The translations under genes were made by a program, and so were the position numbers. The notes under the pieces were generated by a model. The model did no database searches. It saw only the letters and a program-made list of their open reading frames with translations, and was not told where the DNA came from. Below are positions 19,401 to 26,240 of a stretch of DNA of 64,000 bases, one piece after another; positions within the stretch are counted from its first letter, which is position 1; each line of letters opens with the position of its first letter. Origin of the DNA: Symbiodinium sp. CCMP2592 (Eukaryota; Sar; Dinophyceae; Suessiales; Symbiodiniaceae); assembly GCA_905221615.1 (NCBI GenBank), contig CAJNDT010003824.1, positions 75,001 to 139,000 on the forward strand, given 5' to 3'.

Positions 19401-19535
19401 ACCCTTTAAGGGAAGCCCAAGGATGCCTCGATCTCCTTCGTCATCAACTGCCCGAGCCTCTCGGACGTCGACCGCACGGCCGAGACCTCGGAGACCCTTG
19501 ACCTGGCGCGCTTCATTCTGAGGCGCCCGGCCGGG
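4243..19535 (+). CDS. kinesin-like motor domain gene (multi-exon)
   Basis: A microtubule motor ATPase. Exons in order carry [18 protein letters not shown] (start of the P-loop strand region), [15 protein letters not shown] (P-loop, usual form AYGQTGSGKTYTM), ADLAGCE (switch II, usual DLAGSE), NLRHCIEA with VPILRSK (usual L-x-CI-x-AL and VPYRDSKLT), LPRLLAP (TRLLQDS) and [20 protein letters not shown], the end of the motor. The coding parts are only about 1.1 kb of 15 kb. Several residues differ from canonical kinesins, including K-S in place of K-T in the P-loop and C for S in switch II. The switch I/SSRSH part is weakly conserved or missed. The coiled-coil exons at 20.5-33.9 kb probably encode its stalk. 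Confidence 0.85.
4394..4479. mobile_element. introner family 4 (CCAGAAAGTTGGAATAT TIR), copy 1
   Basis: Left end CCAGAAAGTTGGAATAT, right end ATATTCCAACTTTCTGG, a perfect 17-bp inverted repeat. Interior has GTAAACCCCTTTAAGGTAAAC. Related copies at 42,219 and 44,205. Confidence 0.8.
4480..5158 (+). repeat. intron DNA: TTTAGGG type then CCCTAAA type
   Basis: 4,500-4,660 is G-rich (TTTAGGG-like). 4,800-5,150 is C-rich (CCCTAAA-like) with exact runs near 5,062-5,090. Nothing coding seen. Confidence 0.6.
5159..5243 (+). CDS. kinesin exon: P-loop
   Basis: Acceptor CAGCCCAG. Reads [20 protein letters not shown] then KSYTMPEAR. GxxxxGK(S/T) is the ATP-binding Walker A loop and the following TYTM-like tail is diagnostic of kinesins. 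Confidence 0.9.
5244..6059 (+). repeat. intron DNA with G-rich start and C-rich end
   Basis: 5,280-5,400 is TTTAGGG-like; 5,640-5,800 and 5,930-6,055 are CCCTAAA/CCCCCTAAA-like. Around 5,500-5,640 is unique AT-rich DNA. 5,805-5,848 resembles one end of introner family 6 (CACTACCCACGAGCCTCCAA). Confidence 0.55.
6060..6140 (+). CDS. kinesin exon: after P-loop
   Basis: Acceptor TATAAAG. Reads [20 protein letters not shown] then FLGPWKSG, equivalent to the GI(I/V)PR...ELF helix after the P-loop. The two flanking frames have stops. Confidence 0.65.
6141..7269 (+). repeat. intron DNA, TTTAGGG type then CCCTAAA type, with a family 2 remnant
   Basis: 6,150-6,270 is TTTAGGG-like. 6,518-6,610 resembles family 2 introners (ATTCCGAAAATGGAG, CTAAATAGTAGGATCC, AAGGCACCCC). 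6,660-6,715 is G-rich, and 7,040-7,255 is CCCTAAA-like. 6,780-7,000 is unique sequence without a convincing exon. Confidence 0.5.
7270..7349 (+). CDS. probable kinesin exon
   Basis: Acceptor CTCCTCTAG. Reads [20 protein letters not shown] then ELLGAF. Position and the N-D-x-x-D-L-x-L-x-E-L-L pattern fit the E-I-Y-N-E-x-V-x-D-L-L segment of kinesins, but identity is weak. Confidence 0.5.
7410..7625. repeat. (CATATA)n / (GTATAT)n microsatellite
   Basis: About 60 bases of perfect ATACAT hexamers near 7,435-7,490, flanked by degenerate TATG/CACA runs. Long ORFs on both strands here are repeat artefacts. Confidence 0.9.
7970..8085 (+). CDS. probable kinesin exon
   Basis: Acceptor AGAAACAG. Reads [20 protein letters not shown] then [18 protein letters not shown]. 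It matches the spaced pattern L-x-x-x-x-V-x-S-x-x-x-x-x-x-L-L-x-x-G that follows the DLL segment of kinesin motors. Confidence 0.6.
8086..9009 (+). repeat. 0.9-kb CCCTAAA-type block
   Basis: Almost continuous degenerate CCCTAAA/CCCCAAA units. Parts of it (about 8,100-8,150 and 8,758-8,960) reappear diverged at 14,684-14,745, 14,551-14,680 and 14,811-14,940, on the far side of the 9-14.5 kb island. Confidence 0.65.
9010..9148 (+). CDS. possible kinesin exon or start of the island
   Basis: GC-rich with two open frames. One reads [20 protein letters not shown] then [10 protein letters not shown], which could be the T-x-x-N-x-x-SSRSH region of a kinesin in diverged form. The other reads [21 protein letters not shown] cannot choose between them, nor exclude that the 9-12 kb coding island begins here. 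Confidence 0.35.
9149..12050 (+). pseudogene. GC-rich broken coding island, fragments of unidentified protein(s)
   Basis: About 2.9 kb free of telomere-like repeat, with convincing peptide pieces in changing frames. These are [18 protein letters not shown] (near 9,580-9,690), [20 protein letters not shown] (9,873-9,963, after acceptor GCGACAG), [20 protein letters not shown] (10,024-10,120), [14 protein letters not shown] (from about 10,125, one frame over), [16 protein letters not shown] (about 10,480), [17 protein letters not shown] (about 11,275) and [15 protein letters not shown] (about 11,500). The YHG...ILRYGLLPS followed by a Y-VTPS segment resembles the ligand-binding half of ADP-ribosyltransferase-like folds, but this is a guess. 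A frame change without an obvious intron near 10,125 points to decay. An (AC)n-rich patch lies at 11,345-11,400. Confidence 0.45.
12051..13290. other. AT-rich virus-like segment
   Basis: Base composition changes sharply to AT-rich, unlike everything around it. 12,100-12,320 has several short repeats of CTCATTCGTT and TCTGGGGACA. 12,516-13,138 codes on the - strand. The composition, small Lys/Asn/Tyr-rich proteins and lack of introns suggest DNA from a large AT-rich virus or another foreign source. Confidence 0.5.
12516..13138 (-). pseudogene. zinc-binding-like protein, apparently frameshifted
   Basis: Two overlapping - strand ORFs: 13,138-12,875 ([20 protein letters not shown]..., with C-x2-C pairs CKCC and CWKC) and 12,908-12,516 ([20 protein letters not shown]..., Lys/Tyr-rich, 130 aa). 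The first ends in a low-quality tail just where the second begins, so one ancestral protein broken by a frameshift near 12,890-12,910 is likely. Four cysteines in two pairs suggest a zinc-binding module. No family recognised. Confidence 0.45.
13459..13671 (+). CDS. small acidic virus-like protein, 70 aa
   Basis: Begins ATGGCTGACATAGAG. Reads [20 protein letters not shown]..., ends MKDAP with TAG. Uninterrupted, with codon use unlike the GC-rich host exons. No function recognised. It is followed directly by a second small frame that starts with the same residue pattern. Confidence 0.5.
   Translation: MADIENEEYDRAYEWLAPEVGSLLVLQKQSEVMNIVFSRGFFTMPNDVKVILVKGVEEWFYNNPPMKDAP
13662..13828 (+). pseudogene. 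second small acidic frame, lost start codon
   Basis: From 13,671 the frame reads [20 protein letters not shown] then [20 protein letters not shown] and ends at TGA after KASLSL. The codon before ADYD is ATA where the neighbouring gene has ATG before AD. Loss of the initiation codon by G-to-A is the simplest reading. Overlaps the stop of the preceding ORF. Confidence 0.35.
13996..14526 (+). CDS. 176-aa protein with C-terminal ubiquitin-like domain
   Basis: ATG at 13,996 (AAAGAATGGCACCG), about 60 bases after an ATATATAG box. N-terminal half is acidic then a Lys/Arg-rich helix (about residues 60-105), probably coiled coil. Residues about 112-176 read [20 protein letters not shown] then [10 protein letters not shown] and [12 protein letters not shown], the strand-turn-strand and helix pattern of a beta-grasp ubiquitin-like fold. 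There is no C-terminal GG, so it would not be conjugated like ubiquitin. Intact, intronless, at the right end of the virus-like segment. Function unknown. The - strand ORF over it is a shadow. Confidence 0.65.
   Translation: MAPKQSDSKKNAEEQFLDHVESPTDDEEDLVELMLGLSLEDFLGDVPASSTDTLQSVLPKLLEMQEQIVEKTRATKKELTLRDRENKKVTTKVRLAKKKIDDKKARETDKASIIQIVVMLNGVEVKLEVPKSMTIGDLRRAIITAYNEKSSKPLAKKMATKMTLDMNGTVLSETLR
14527..14988 (+). repeat. CCCTAAA-type block with an echo of the next exon's start
   Basis: C-rich telomere-type DNA resembling 8.1-8.96 kb. At 14,763-14,796 it holds a near copy of the acceptor and first bases of the exon at 14,989 (AAAGCAGCCTTAAAA, CCCCAGGAGTT). Confidence 0.6.
14989..15088 (+). 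CDS. probable kinesin exon
   Basis: Acceptor AACCCCAG. Reads [20 protein letters not shown] then [14 protein letters not shown]. It resembles the helix and R-x-x-x-x-T stretch before SSRSH, and is also similar in pattern to the exon at 7,970, so exon duplication is possible. Confidence 0.5.
15089..17058 (+). repeat. long TTTAGGG-type intron DNA
   Basis: 15,089-15,160 resembles a family 2 introner end (GGGGAAAATTAGGGGTACC). 15,175-15,245, 15,580-15,700 and 15,900-16,025 are TTTAGGG-like. 16,025-16,420 is unique T-rich DNA with no convincing exon. 16,430-17,040 is a tandem array listed separately. Confidence 0.6.
16441..17010 (+). repeat. 84-bp perfect tandem array
   Basis: Seven starts of AGGTCTAGGTG at 16,441, 16,525, 16,609, 16,693, 16,777, 16,861 and 16,945, spacing exactly 84. 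The units look identical. Each is made of TTTAGGG-like pieces plus TTTGATCAGG. The last copy diverges after about 40 bases. Confidence 0.95.
17059..17144 (+). CDS. kinesin exon: switch II
   Basis: Acceptor GCCTTCAG. Reads [20 protein letters not shown] then AGCEKMDE, donor GACGAAG|GTGCC. DLAGCE is the kinesin switch II motif DLAGSE with Ser changed to Cys. Confidence 0.88.
17571..17675 (+). CDS. probable kinesin exon
   Basis: Acceptor GGATGTAG. Reads [20 protein letters not shown] then [14 protein letters not shown]. Placed between switch II and the CIEA exon, where kinesins have the INKSL helix; the match is weak. Confidence 0.45.
17676..18012 (+). repeat. intron DNA: TTTAGGG type then CCCTAAA type
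   Basis: 17,680-17,765 is G-rich, 17,835-18,000 is C-rich with exact CCTAAACCCTAAACCCTAAA. A GC-rich patch at 17,785-17,835 could hide a tiny exon (KNQELPTTL), unproven. Confidence 0.55.
18013..18090 (+). CDS. kinesin exon: CI-x-A and VPxRxSK region
   Basis: Acceptor CCCTGAG. Reads [20 protein letters not shown] then ILRSKQF, matching L-S-x-L-x-x-C-I-x-A-L...V-P-Y-R-D-S-K-L of kinesins. Confidence 0.85.
18365..18440 (+). CDS. kinesin exon: TRLLQDS region
   Basis: Acceptor CGTACTTCAG. Reads [20 protein letters not shown] then SHALK, equivalent to L-T-R-L-L-Q-D-S-L-G-G right after the previous exon's SK. Followed by G-rich DNA. Confidence 0.7.
18441..19421 (+). repeat. intron DNA, TTTAGGG type then CCCTAAA type, with an echo of the next exon
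   Basis: 18,455-18,670 TTTAGGG-like, 18,670-18,960 unique, 19,040-19,420 CCCTAAA-like. 19,365-19,383 (GAAGCCCAAGGATGCCT) repeats the acceptor and first bases of the exon at 19,422. Confidence 0.6.
19422..19535 (+). CDS. kinesin exon: end of motor domain
   Basis: Acceptor GCCCAAG. Reads [20 protein letters not shown] then [18 protein letters not shown], matching T-L-M-I-x-x-I-S-P-x-x-x-x-x-x-E-T-L-x-T-L-R-(Y/F)-A. Followed by TTTAGGG-type DNA after a G-run. Confidence 0.88.
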
Positions 19536-20522
19536 GGGGGGGCCGGGGCCCTTTTCTTTTGGGGTTACCCTAAACCCTAAACCCTAAGTTTAGGGCGTTT
19601 GGGGCGTTTGGGGTTTTAGGGGTTTAGGGTTTAGGGGCTTGGATTCTGAGGACCCGCCCTTTCTTTAATGGGCTTCTAGGGTTTAGGGCGTTCGGGGTGT
19701 TTGGGGTTATTGGGGCCAGTTTTAGGTTTAGGGTTTGGGTGTGTGGTTATGTTGACTTCGTGTTGTTTTGTGTGTTTGTGCGCGCGAGTTTAGGGTTGAG
19801 GGTCTTGGACGTTTTCTTTATTGTCTTATGTTACTTGTTTTTTGTGGTTGAGGCTTCAGGGTTTGGGAGCAGGTAAGCTAGGACTCGGGGTAGGTGTGTC
19901 GTGAGGGTCTCTCGAAAAGTTGTGTTTCATGGGTTGTGGAGTCGTAGTTGGTACAGGAGTTTTCCAGGTAGAGTCCACACCAATTGCCCGCTGCACAGTG
20001 CAGAATTTTACGAAGGCTTTGTGCCTTAGGGTGTGCCGTAAACTAAGCTGCAAACCGAGAACCCTATGACATCTAAACGCGAAGGCAAAGTTTCGAAAAG
20101 GATCGAACTTGTGGGTTCAGGCAAAAGGAAGATGCGCGTACCCTACGGGTCGAGGAAAGCCGGGACGAGTGCCATCCGGCTGTCCCAAGGATCGAGACCC
20201 CGTTTCAGGAATGTTTTGTGGGATCTGAAAGTTTGGGGGTGGAGTCCTGTGAGTTGTTAGTTTTTGCTGGAAGCCCAAATGTAAGCAGCTCTGCAAGTCC
20301 TAAACCGTGAAGCCCTTAAGCCTTAAAGCCACCATATTTCCCAAAGCCCTAACCATCCTTCAGCCTTAAAGCCCTAAACCCCCAAACCCTAAACCCATGC
20401 ACCCTAAACCCGATGATGCCTATGATAGAACCTTATAGGACCCTTAAAGGGCATCCTATTTTTCTACCATACAACACCTACAGCACCCTTCGGCCCCCAA
20501 TATGAGGGGTTTATCACAGCAG
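19536..20522 (+). repeat. intron DNA: TTTAGGG type, unique middle, CCCTAAA type
   Basis: 19,560-19,740 is G-rich, 19,740-20,280 is unique (short ORFs on both strands, none convincing), 20,290-20,415 is C-rich. Confidence 0.5.
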
Positions 20523-20585
20523 GCTCGAGCTTGCCTACCGGGCCCAAAAAGCCACTGTGCAGCTGACGGCGGAGGAGCTTTGGTT
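20523..20585 (+). CDS. probable kinesin stalk exon
   Basis: Acceptor TATCACAGCAG. Reads LELAYRAQKATVQLTAEELW, helical. Placed just after the motor, so neck or stalk is likely. Confidence 0.5.
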
Positions 20586-21044
20586 GAGGGGCTGCACATA
20601 GGTCTTCCTAGTGTTTCCTGAAATTTCTGAGGCTTTCAAAGAAACGGCAGGTCTTTTCCTAAGGGTGTCTTTGGGGTTTAGTGCTACGGGCCTAGCACGA
20701 TCTTCTTTGATATTCAAGATGCAAGAGTGTGATACTGCGGGATTCTAATATGCGGCTCAGGAATCCAAACTAAATCCAAGCTACCCTAGCAAGGAAACCG
20801 TAACGGAGCTTTAAGTTCAAGTCCCAACCTTAAAACACCACCAAAAAATCTCACCCCTAAACTAAACCCCTCTAGAACCCTTATGAAACCTTAAAATGAA
20901 GATTCCTTCCAGGAGCCCTTCTACAGTCCTTAAACCCTAAATCCCAACACCTCATCCCTAAACCTCCCCCTTTAAAAGGAGCCCTTCTATAGTCCCTAAA
21001 CCCTAAACCCCCCCTTTTAAAGGAGCCCTGTAAAGCTCTCTTAG

Positions 21045-21150
21045 GAGCTCCTGAAGTCTGCCGAGAGCCGCGCCGAGAGGGCGCCGACGCCCAAGGCGGA
21101 GGCCCCGGTGAAACCCATGCCCTCCGACGACCGGGAGATCCGGAGGCGCC
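21045..21150 (+). CDS. probable kinesin stalk exon
   Basis: Acceptor CTCTTAG. Reads ELLKSAESRAERAPTPKAEA then PVKPMPSDDREIRRRL, with a charged Pro-rich linker and the start of a helix. Preceded by CCCTAAA and followed by TTTAGGG type DNA. Confidence 0.6.
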
Positions 21151-21676
21151 TTCTTTTCTTTCTTTCTAAGGGTTTAGGGTTTAGGGATTAGGGATTACGG
21201 GTTTAGGGTTTGGGGTTTAGTGTTCCTTAGGATTTAGGGTTTGGGATTAAAAGGGATCCTGTCAGGTTCCCGGTTTAGGGTTTAGGGTTTAAATAAGGCT
21301 TCATGCCCGGAGTTTTGACAAGGGATCCTAGAAGGGATCTGTAAGGTGCTACATTGGGGAGGGTTCGGGGTTCCAAAACGGGCTTCAAAAAGGGTTTTGG
21401 GTTTTGGGATTTGGGAATGAAAACGGTCCAGAGTTCGAGGGTTTGGGGTTTGTAGCCCCAAAGCCTACAGCAGAGTAACCTTAAACCCTAAACCTTACTA
21501 GGTGATCTCATATCCTTGTGCTGCCATACCTTAAAACCCCAAGCCCCAAATCCTGAAACCAAATACCGCCGAAAACCCGAATGCCCTAAACCCTCCATCC
21601 GAAGTTTTACAGCCGAAGAATCCCAGAACCCTAAAATATTTTAAAGCCCCACAAGCCCCAAAAGCCCTAGACAAAG

Positions 21677-21716
21677 CGTCCTCAGGCTCCGGAAGAAGTT
21701 GGAGAGGCGGAACCAG
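21677..21716 (+). CDS. coiled-coil exon (stalk), left of an introner
   Basis: Reads VLRLRKKLERRNQ, then joins exactly to EVQELRKQLEAQRLG of the exon at 21,849. Heptad-like Leu spacing runs across the join. Confidence 0.75.
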
Positions 21717-21718
21717 GA

Positions 21719-21846
21719 GGGTGGTTGTCAAAATTAGGGTCCCTTTCTGGGTACCCTAAATATTAGGTGCCGTACCATATTAGGGACCCAAATAGGGACC
21801 CTATTCCCTAAACCCTAAACCCTAAACCCTATTTTGACAACCACCC
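21719..21846. mobile_element. introner family 1, copy 2: a complete intron
   Basis: 128 bp, GGGTGGTTGTCAAAATTAGG to the inverted CCTAAACCCTATTTTGACAA with end CCACCC, flanked by AGGA at 21,715-21,718 and 21,847-21,850. Removing 21,717-21,848 (GA...AG) restores one AGGA and the coiled-coil frame. The right arm contains CCTAAACCCTAAACCCTAAA, so telomere-type units are growing inside the element. Confidence 0.9.
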
Positions 21847-21848
21847 AG

Positions 21849-21920
21849 GAAGTGCAGGAGCTGCGGAAGCAGCTGGAGGCCCAGCGCCTGGGTCCTCTGC
21901 TGAAGAGGACTCCGCTGTTT
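21849..21920 (+). CDS. coiled-coil exon (stalk), right of an introner
   Basis: Reads EVQELRKQLEAQRLGPLLKR then TPLF. Continues the helix of the exon ending at 21,716. Followed by G-rich intron DNA. Confidence 0.75.
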
Positions 21921-22184
21921 GGGGCTTTGGAGTTTTAGGCTTACGGCTTGAGGGCTTTAGGATTTTTTGGGGTTTTCGGGTTTTAGGATTTTTGGGCTTG
22001 GGGTTGTAGGGCTTCGGGTTTGGGGCTTGGGCCGCAAGGTTTTAAGGTTTAGAGTCGGATTCCAGCGTTTGGTTACCTTTTTTGATCATCTATTCCTAAA
22101 ACCCGAAGCCCTTGAACAACCCTAAGCCCTAAAAGCCTAGCAGGGCGGGATTAAGGATATCGGGTTCCATGGTCTCTTCCCCAG

Positions 22185-22261
22185 ACGTGGCCTTCGAGAA
22201 TCAGGGTCCCCAGGTCTTCGGGTATGGCTCCCGCTTTGGATGCGGGCTGTTCAGAATACAG
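22185..22261 (+). CDS. probable stalk exon with GA donor at an introner
   Basis: Acceptor TTCCCCAG. Reads VAFENQGPQVFGYGSRFGCG then LFRIQ. Ends ACAG and the intron begins GAGTTTCCGAAAAT, the terminal repeat of introner family 2, so the element's end supplies a GA donor. Confidence 0.55.
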
Positions 22262-22425
22262 GAGTTTCCGAAAATCAGGGGTACCTTATTCCTTATAATA
22301 AGGATCCTACTGTTTAGGGTACTATATTAGGGTGCTTCGAGCTTTACGGGTTTAGGGGCAGCTGTAGCTCTCAAAGCTTCCTAAACACTACTTCCCTGAA
22401 TGCCGAAGCCCCAAATGCGCAAGAG
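22262..22425 (+). mobile_element. intron led by a family 2 introner end
   Basis: Starts GAGTTTCCGAAAATCAGGGG TACCTTATT with ATAAGGATCCTACTGTTTAG inside. The right TIR is not recognisable. A short C-rich patch precedes the next acceptor. Confidence 0.5.
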
Positions 22426-22482
22426 GAGTCTGGAGAAGGCCTCATCCGAAGAGGTCCGGGAACTCTTGAAGGAGGCTGGTGC
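22426..22482 (+). CDS. helical exon (stalk)
   Basis: Acceptor CAAGAG. Reads SLEKASSEEVRELLKEAGA, amphipathic helix. Confidence 0.55.
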
Positions 22483-23708
22483 TTTAGTTCTTTGTTGTTA
22501 GTACTTACAGTTGTCTTGTCATGAGTCTTATTTGGTACTTATGGTTGTCATGAGTCTTGTTTGGGGTTCGAGTTGTTATGGTTTTGTCTTCGTGGGGCTC
22601 CTTGTTTTTCTTTGGGGTGGGCTCTTGCCACCTTACCAATCTTTTTGCTTCGCAGGGAGAGCTTAGGTCATATGATTGCTGTTGTACTTTGTTATTCTGA
22701 GTTTTCGACGGTGCTGTTTTGTTTTAGGGTCGAGGGCTTCGGAATGTTTGTATCGCTGTTTTGGAGTACAAAAGCACAAAGACCCAAAGCTCTAAGCCCC
22801 AAACGGTAGCTCTTCAATCAAACCACAAGCGAAACTCCCACGCACCTAGGGTTTAGCCGCCTTGGATTTGGTTGTCGGTGTTCACGCGTTTCTTACTTTG
22901 AGTTCAGGGCTTTTGGTTCTTGGGGCTTTTGGATCTTTGCCTGTGTTCTTTGTTGCTTGTGGCTTTGGGCCTGTTTGTTGCCTCTTGTTAGGGCCTGGAG
23001 CTTTTGGGGTTTGATTATGTCTTTTAGGGTTCAGGGTTTAGTGGTTTAGGGTTTAGGGCCTAGGGGTTTAGAGGTTTAGGGTTCAGGGTTTAGGGCCTCG
23101 GGCTTTGATTTCTATTTCTTTACGGCTTTGAGCTTTGGGCTCGGGGCGTTTGGGGGTTGCGCGTCCGTCCTGGGGCCTTCTGGCTTTGGGTTTTGTTGCC
23201 TTGATCATCTACCTGGACCCTAAGGAACCTACCTTTTTAGGGTTCCCTAGTATGACTTCTTTATATAAGTCCTTAAAACGATAGGTTACTTGGGGTTAAG
23301 GTTGGGCTTACGAAGGCTTTGGGGGCACTGTTGATATAAGGGTTTAGCACTTTTGGTGGTTTTGCTTTTTCTCTTTAGGTATGTTATTGTAGGTATTTAG
23401 GGCCTGGTTGTTTTTCTTTGGGGTTTCAAGGGTTTGCTTTTTTGTTGAAGGTTTAATCGGTCTTTGTTTCTAGTTTTGGCTAGTTAGGGCTCTTGGGGTT
23501 TGGGGTATCAAACCATGAAGGAGGTGTTAAACGAACCCACGCACCTAAACCCTGAAGCCTAAGCCCTAAACCCTAAACCCACCGACGGAAAAAGTGCTTT
23601 CAAAAAAAACAAAAAAACCCTGAACCCCTATAAGCCCTAAAAACCCAAAAAGGAGCCCTTAAACAAAACAAAAACCCAAATAAGCAAAGCCCACTGCCTC
23701 TGTGGCAG
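22483..23708 (+). repeat. 1.2-kb intron: T/G-rich then CCCTAAA type
   Basis: Mostly unique T- and G-rich sequence with TTTAGGG-like patches (23,020-23,100), then C/A-rich DNA from 23,530. 22,561-22,809 is open on the + strand but low in coding character. Confidence 0.5.
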
Positions 23709-23798
23709 GTGGAGCAGCGCTACCCGGAGATCCTGCAGGCTTGGCCGCGCTGGCGGGAGCAGCTGGAGAAGGGCGACTTCCAGGAGCACGAAGCGTGC
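23709..23798 (+). CDS. helical exon (stalk)
   Basis: Acceptor TGTGGCAG. Reads VEQRYPEILQAWPRWREQLE then KGDFQEHEAC, with TGA at 23,799, so the donor lies before it (a GA donor after TTCCAG at 23,783 is possible). Helical, acidic/basic mix. Confidence 0.6.
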
Positions 23799-24100
23799 TG
23801 AATCTCATGACAAGTATTGCTGCAAGTGGAAGAGTAAGAACCACTTGTAACAATACTACTACACTAATCATGAGAACAACGAATCATAATGAACATAACC
23901 ATAAGCTTATAGTAGTCAGAATAATCTTCTGCGAAAGGAGCAGGCAGGGAGTTTGGGCATCAACATTTTTTGTTGGGGACTGTTCAAGATACACATTGTG
24001 CCAACTAGCAACGGCAATAATAGTCGCAACGTGACGCGAATCGCAGCAGTCACGGCTGCAGAAAAGAAAGAACGCTAGCAATCATCACCCATGCGATTTG

Positions 24101-24202
24101 GGAGTTTCCGAAAATAGGGGACCCTAATATGGTACCCTAAATAGTAGGGTCCTTACTAAAAGGACCCCCAAATAAGGCACCCCTGATTTTCGGAAACTCT
24201 CC
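24101..24202. mobile_element. introner family 2 (GGAGTTTCCGAAAAT TIR), cleanest copy
   Basis: GGAGTTTCCGAAAATAGGGG at the left and CCCCTGATTTTCGGAAACTC at the right, with TACCCTAAATAGTAGGGTCC and AATAAGGCA inside. ATTT flanks both ends, consistent with a 4-bp duplication. Other copies or remnants at 22,262, 45,380, 48,875, 49,363 and 58,375. Confidence 0.8.
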
Positions 24203-24345
24203 ATTTTCTGCTTTCAACTGAGGGGCCTCGGGCTTCGCTGCATTGGGGGTTTACTTAAAGGATCATGGGACTTAGTAACTAGGGTTCCTTTAAAGGGATC
24301 TATAAGGGTTCCTTAAAGGGATCTATAAGGTTTAGGGTTTAGGGT

Positions 24346-24470
24346 CTACTTAAAGGATCATGGGACTTAGTAGCTAGGGTTATAATTAGGGTAACTATAC
24401 TTATAACTACTTATAACCCCAATTAGGTACTTACAACCTTACTTACTAAGTCCCATGATCCTCCAAGTAG
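24346..24470. mobile_element. introner family 6 (CTACTTGGAGGTTCATGGG TIR), diverged copy
   Basis: CTACTTAAAGGATCATGGGA at the left, TCCCATGATCCTCCAAGTAG at the right. A half copy lies just upstream at about 24,252. Other copies: 25,785, 50,559, 62,631. Confidence 0.7.
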
Positions 24471-24759
24471 CGGGTTCAGGGGCTCTACTTTAGGAGGTTT
24501 GGAGCCTCAGGGACTTTTGGGGTCGGGGTTTGGGTTGAGGCGTTTTTCTCAAGTTTAGGGCCTTGGGGGTTGTGTTGCGTAGCTTTCACTGGAGACCTCA
24601 AGCCTGAATCTCTTCCGTGAGCTTTACCACCCTGAAACCTAAAGAGCCTGCTAAATCCCTACCCCGAAGACTCTTGTACCCTAAACCGTAAAGCCCAAAC
24701 CCTTAAAGTCCTCAACCCGGAAGAACCCCAAAATACCCCTAAACCCTACGTCCTACGAG

Positions 24760-24903
24760 CATGGCTGCGGCTGCAGGACCACCTCCTTGAGGTGCAGAAG
24801 GCTGTGGATCAGCGCGAGATGCAGCTCCAATCATTTCAGTGGCTCCTCCAGCGCAAGGAGGAGCCGCGAGAGCTTCGGGGACTTCTGCCTGGGGGAGGCT
24901 TTT
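24760..24903 (+). CDS. coiled-coil exon (stalk)
   Basis: Acceptor CCTACGAG. Reads WLRLQDHLLEVQKAVDQREM then QLQSFQWLLQRKEEPRELRG and LLPGGGF, a long helix with heptad-like Leu/Val/Gln pattern. Ends next to the terminal repeat of a family 3 introner. Confidence 0.75.
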
Positions 24904-24904
24904 T

Positions 24905-24966
24905 CTTACCTTTGGTTTGTAGGGAATGGAAGAATGGTAGTAGTAGTAGTAGTAGTAGTAGTAGTA
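24905..24966 (+). mobile_element. introner family 3, left part, interrupted
   Basis: CTTACCTTTGGTTTGTAGGG AATGG followed by (GTA)n. The right part of the same element is at 30,079-30,192. Intact copies elsewhere have a TAG/GTA trinucleotide core between inverted ACCTTTGGTTAGTAGGGAAT ends. Confidence 0.75.
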
Positions 24967-25478
24967 CGCGCAGGAGTAGAGGTTTGCCCACGGCATTTGG
25001 GCACTTACGCATCAGCATTCAGGATTCAGGGTTTCGGCTGCGCTTGAGTCTTTGGATTCCAGGACTATTGTCTTATGTCTTCTTCTTTCGGTGCGTTTGT
25101 GTCTTTGGATGCAGATTTTCTGCCTTATGTTTTCTTATTTGTATGGTGCATCAACACTGTCTGCTCCACCATCTCGCCCGCGTGATTACGAACATCTTCA
25201 GCAACATCGTCCTCCAAGTCAACACCAAGTGCATGTGAGGTCAAAGCAGTAGCAACATGTCTTCCGCTCATGATGATGTCTGATGATGCTGATAGGCTCT
25301 TCTGTCGTCCTGGTGGTGTTGACGATTAAGATGGTGAGAATGAATAAAACTCCCAAGAACTTAACAACCCTCCAAGTCTCTTCGGTGTGCGAGCTCTTGC
25401 TTCTGCCTCGACTTCTGGTCTCTGGGCAGAGGGAGCAAGTGCTGCAGTGACGCACCAGAATATGGCAAGCTTGGCTCA

Positions 25479-25670
25479 ATGATTCTGTGCCCGCAAGTTC
25501 CCTCTGACTTTCGCACGTGGCCGTTGGCGGTGCAGGTGAACGTGCTGTCCTGTCTTTCGGTTGCGGACCGCACACGTCTGCAGTGGTGTAGCCTTGTGCA
25601 GCACGAACCAACACTCACGAGGCCATGGCAGCGCATAGTATGCTTATGCCAGCTTTCCGCGGTAAGCTGA
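25479..25670 (+). CDS. F-box-like ORF inside the transposon
   Basis: 63 aa. Contains WPLAVQVNVLSCLSVADRTR then LQWCSLV and LTRPWQRIV, the L-P-x-x-V-x-x-x-x-L-S-(F/C)-L-S-x-x-D-(L/R) pattern of F-box domains, which bind SKP1 in ubiquitin ligases. Short and perhaps one exon of a larger protein. Could be captured host sequence or an N-terminal part of the element's own product. Confidence 0.5.
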   Translation: MILCPQVPSDFRTWPLAVQVNVLSCLSVADRTRLQWCSLVQHEPTLTRPWQRIVCLCQLSAVS

Positions 25671-25784
25671 CTACGACCCCAGTCTTTGGAGTAGTGGCTT
25701 TAGAGCTTTCAAAAGGGCCATAACGAAGTCATGAAGATTTTCATGTAGGAAGATGCGATGCTATAATGGTATAGGATTTAGGGT

Positions 25785-25905
25785 CTACTTGGAGGTTCAT
25801 GGGTAGTTATAACAGTGGGGATATAAGTCCCTAATATGATTCGTAACTACAGGTAATTAACCTGCTTATAACCTGGCTTATAACTACCCATGAACCTCGA
25901 AGTAG
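25785..25905. mobile_element. introner family 6, inside the transposon
   Basis: CTACTTGGAGGTTCATGGGT at the left, ACCCATGAACCTCGAAGTAG at the right, 121 bp. This places an introner inside a transposon that itself sits inside another introner. Confidence 0.8.
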
Positions 25906-26240
25906 GAATCCGAGGAACAGTTGCAACATGGCAGAGCTGGAGCCCAAAACCTTACCTTTATAATTTACGGACTCATGGTTTCAGGTTTTCTGGCCCACAA
26001 GGACCATGCTATCTTAAGGCTAACATTATCGGTCTCAGGGCCTGCATGTTGGCTGACAATGCCCTGCAGGCTGTTACAAGGACTCGAGGGCTTCCTGCCG
26101 CCACCACAAGCTCCGTCGCCAGCACCCACTCAGCTAGACCCGCCGGAGGTGGACGTGCAGGACCTCGGCGGCTTCTTAGACCCGGAGACACCTCCCAGAG
26201 CACTTCGTCGCCAGCCTCTTGAGTACACGCCACCGTGACC

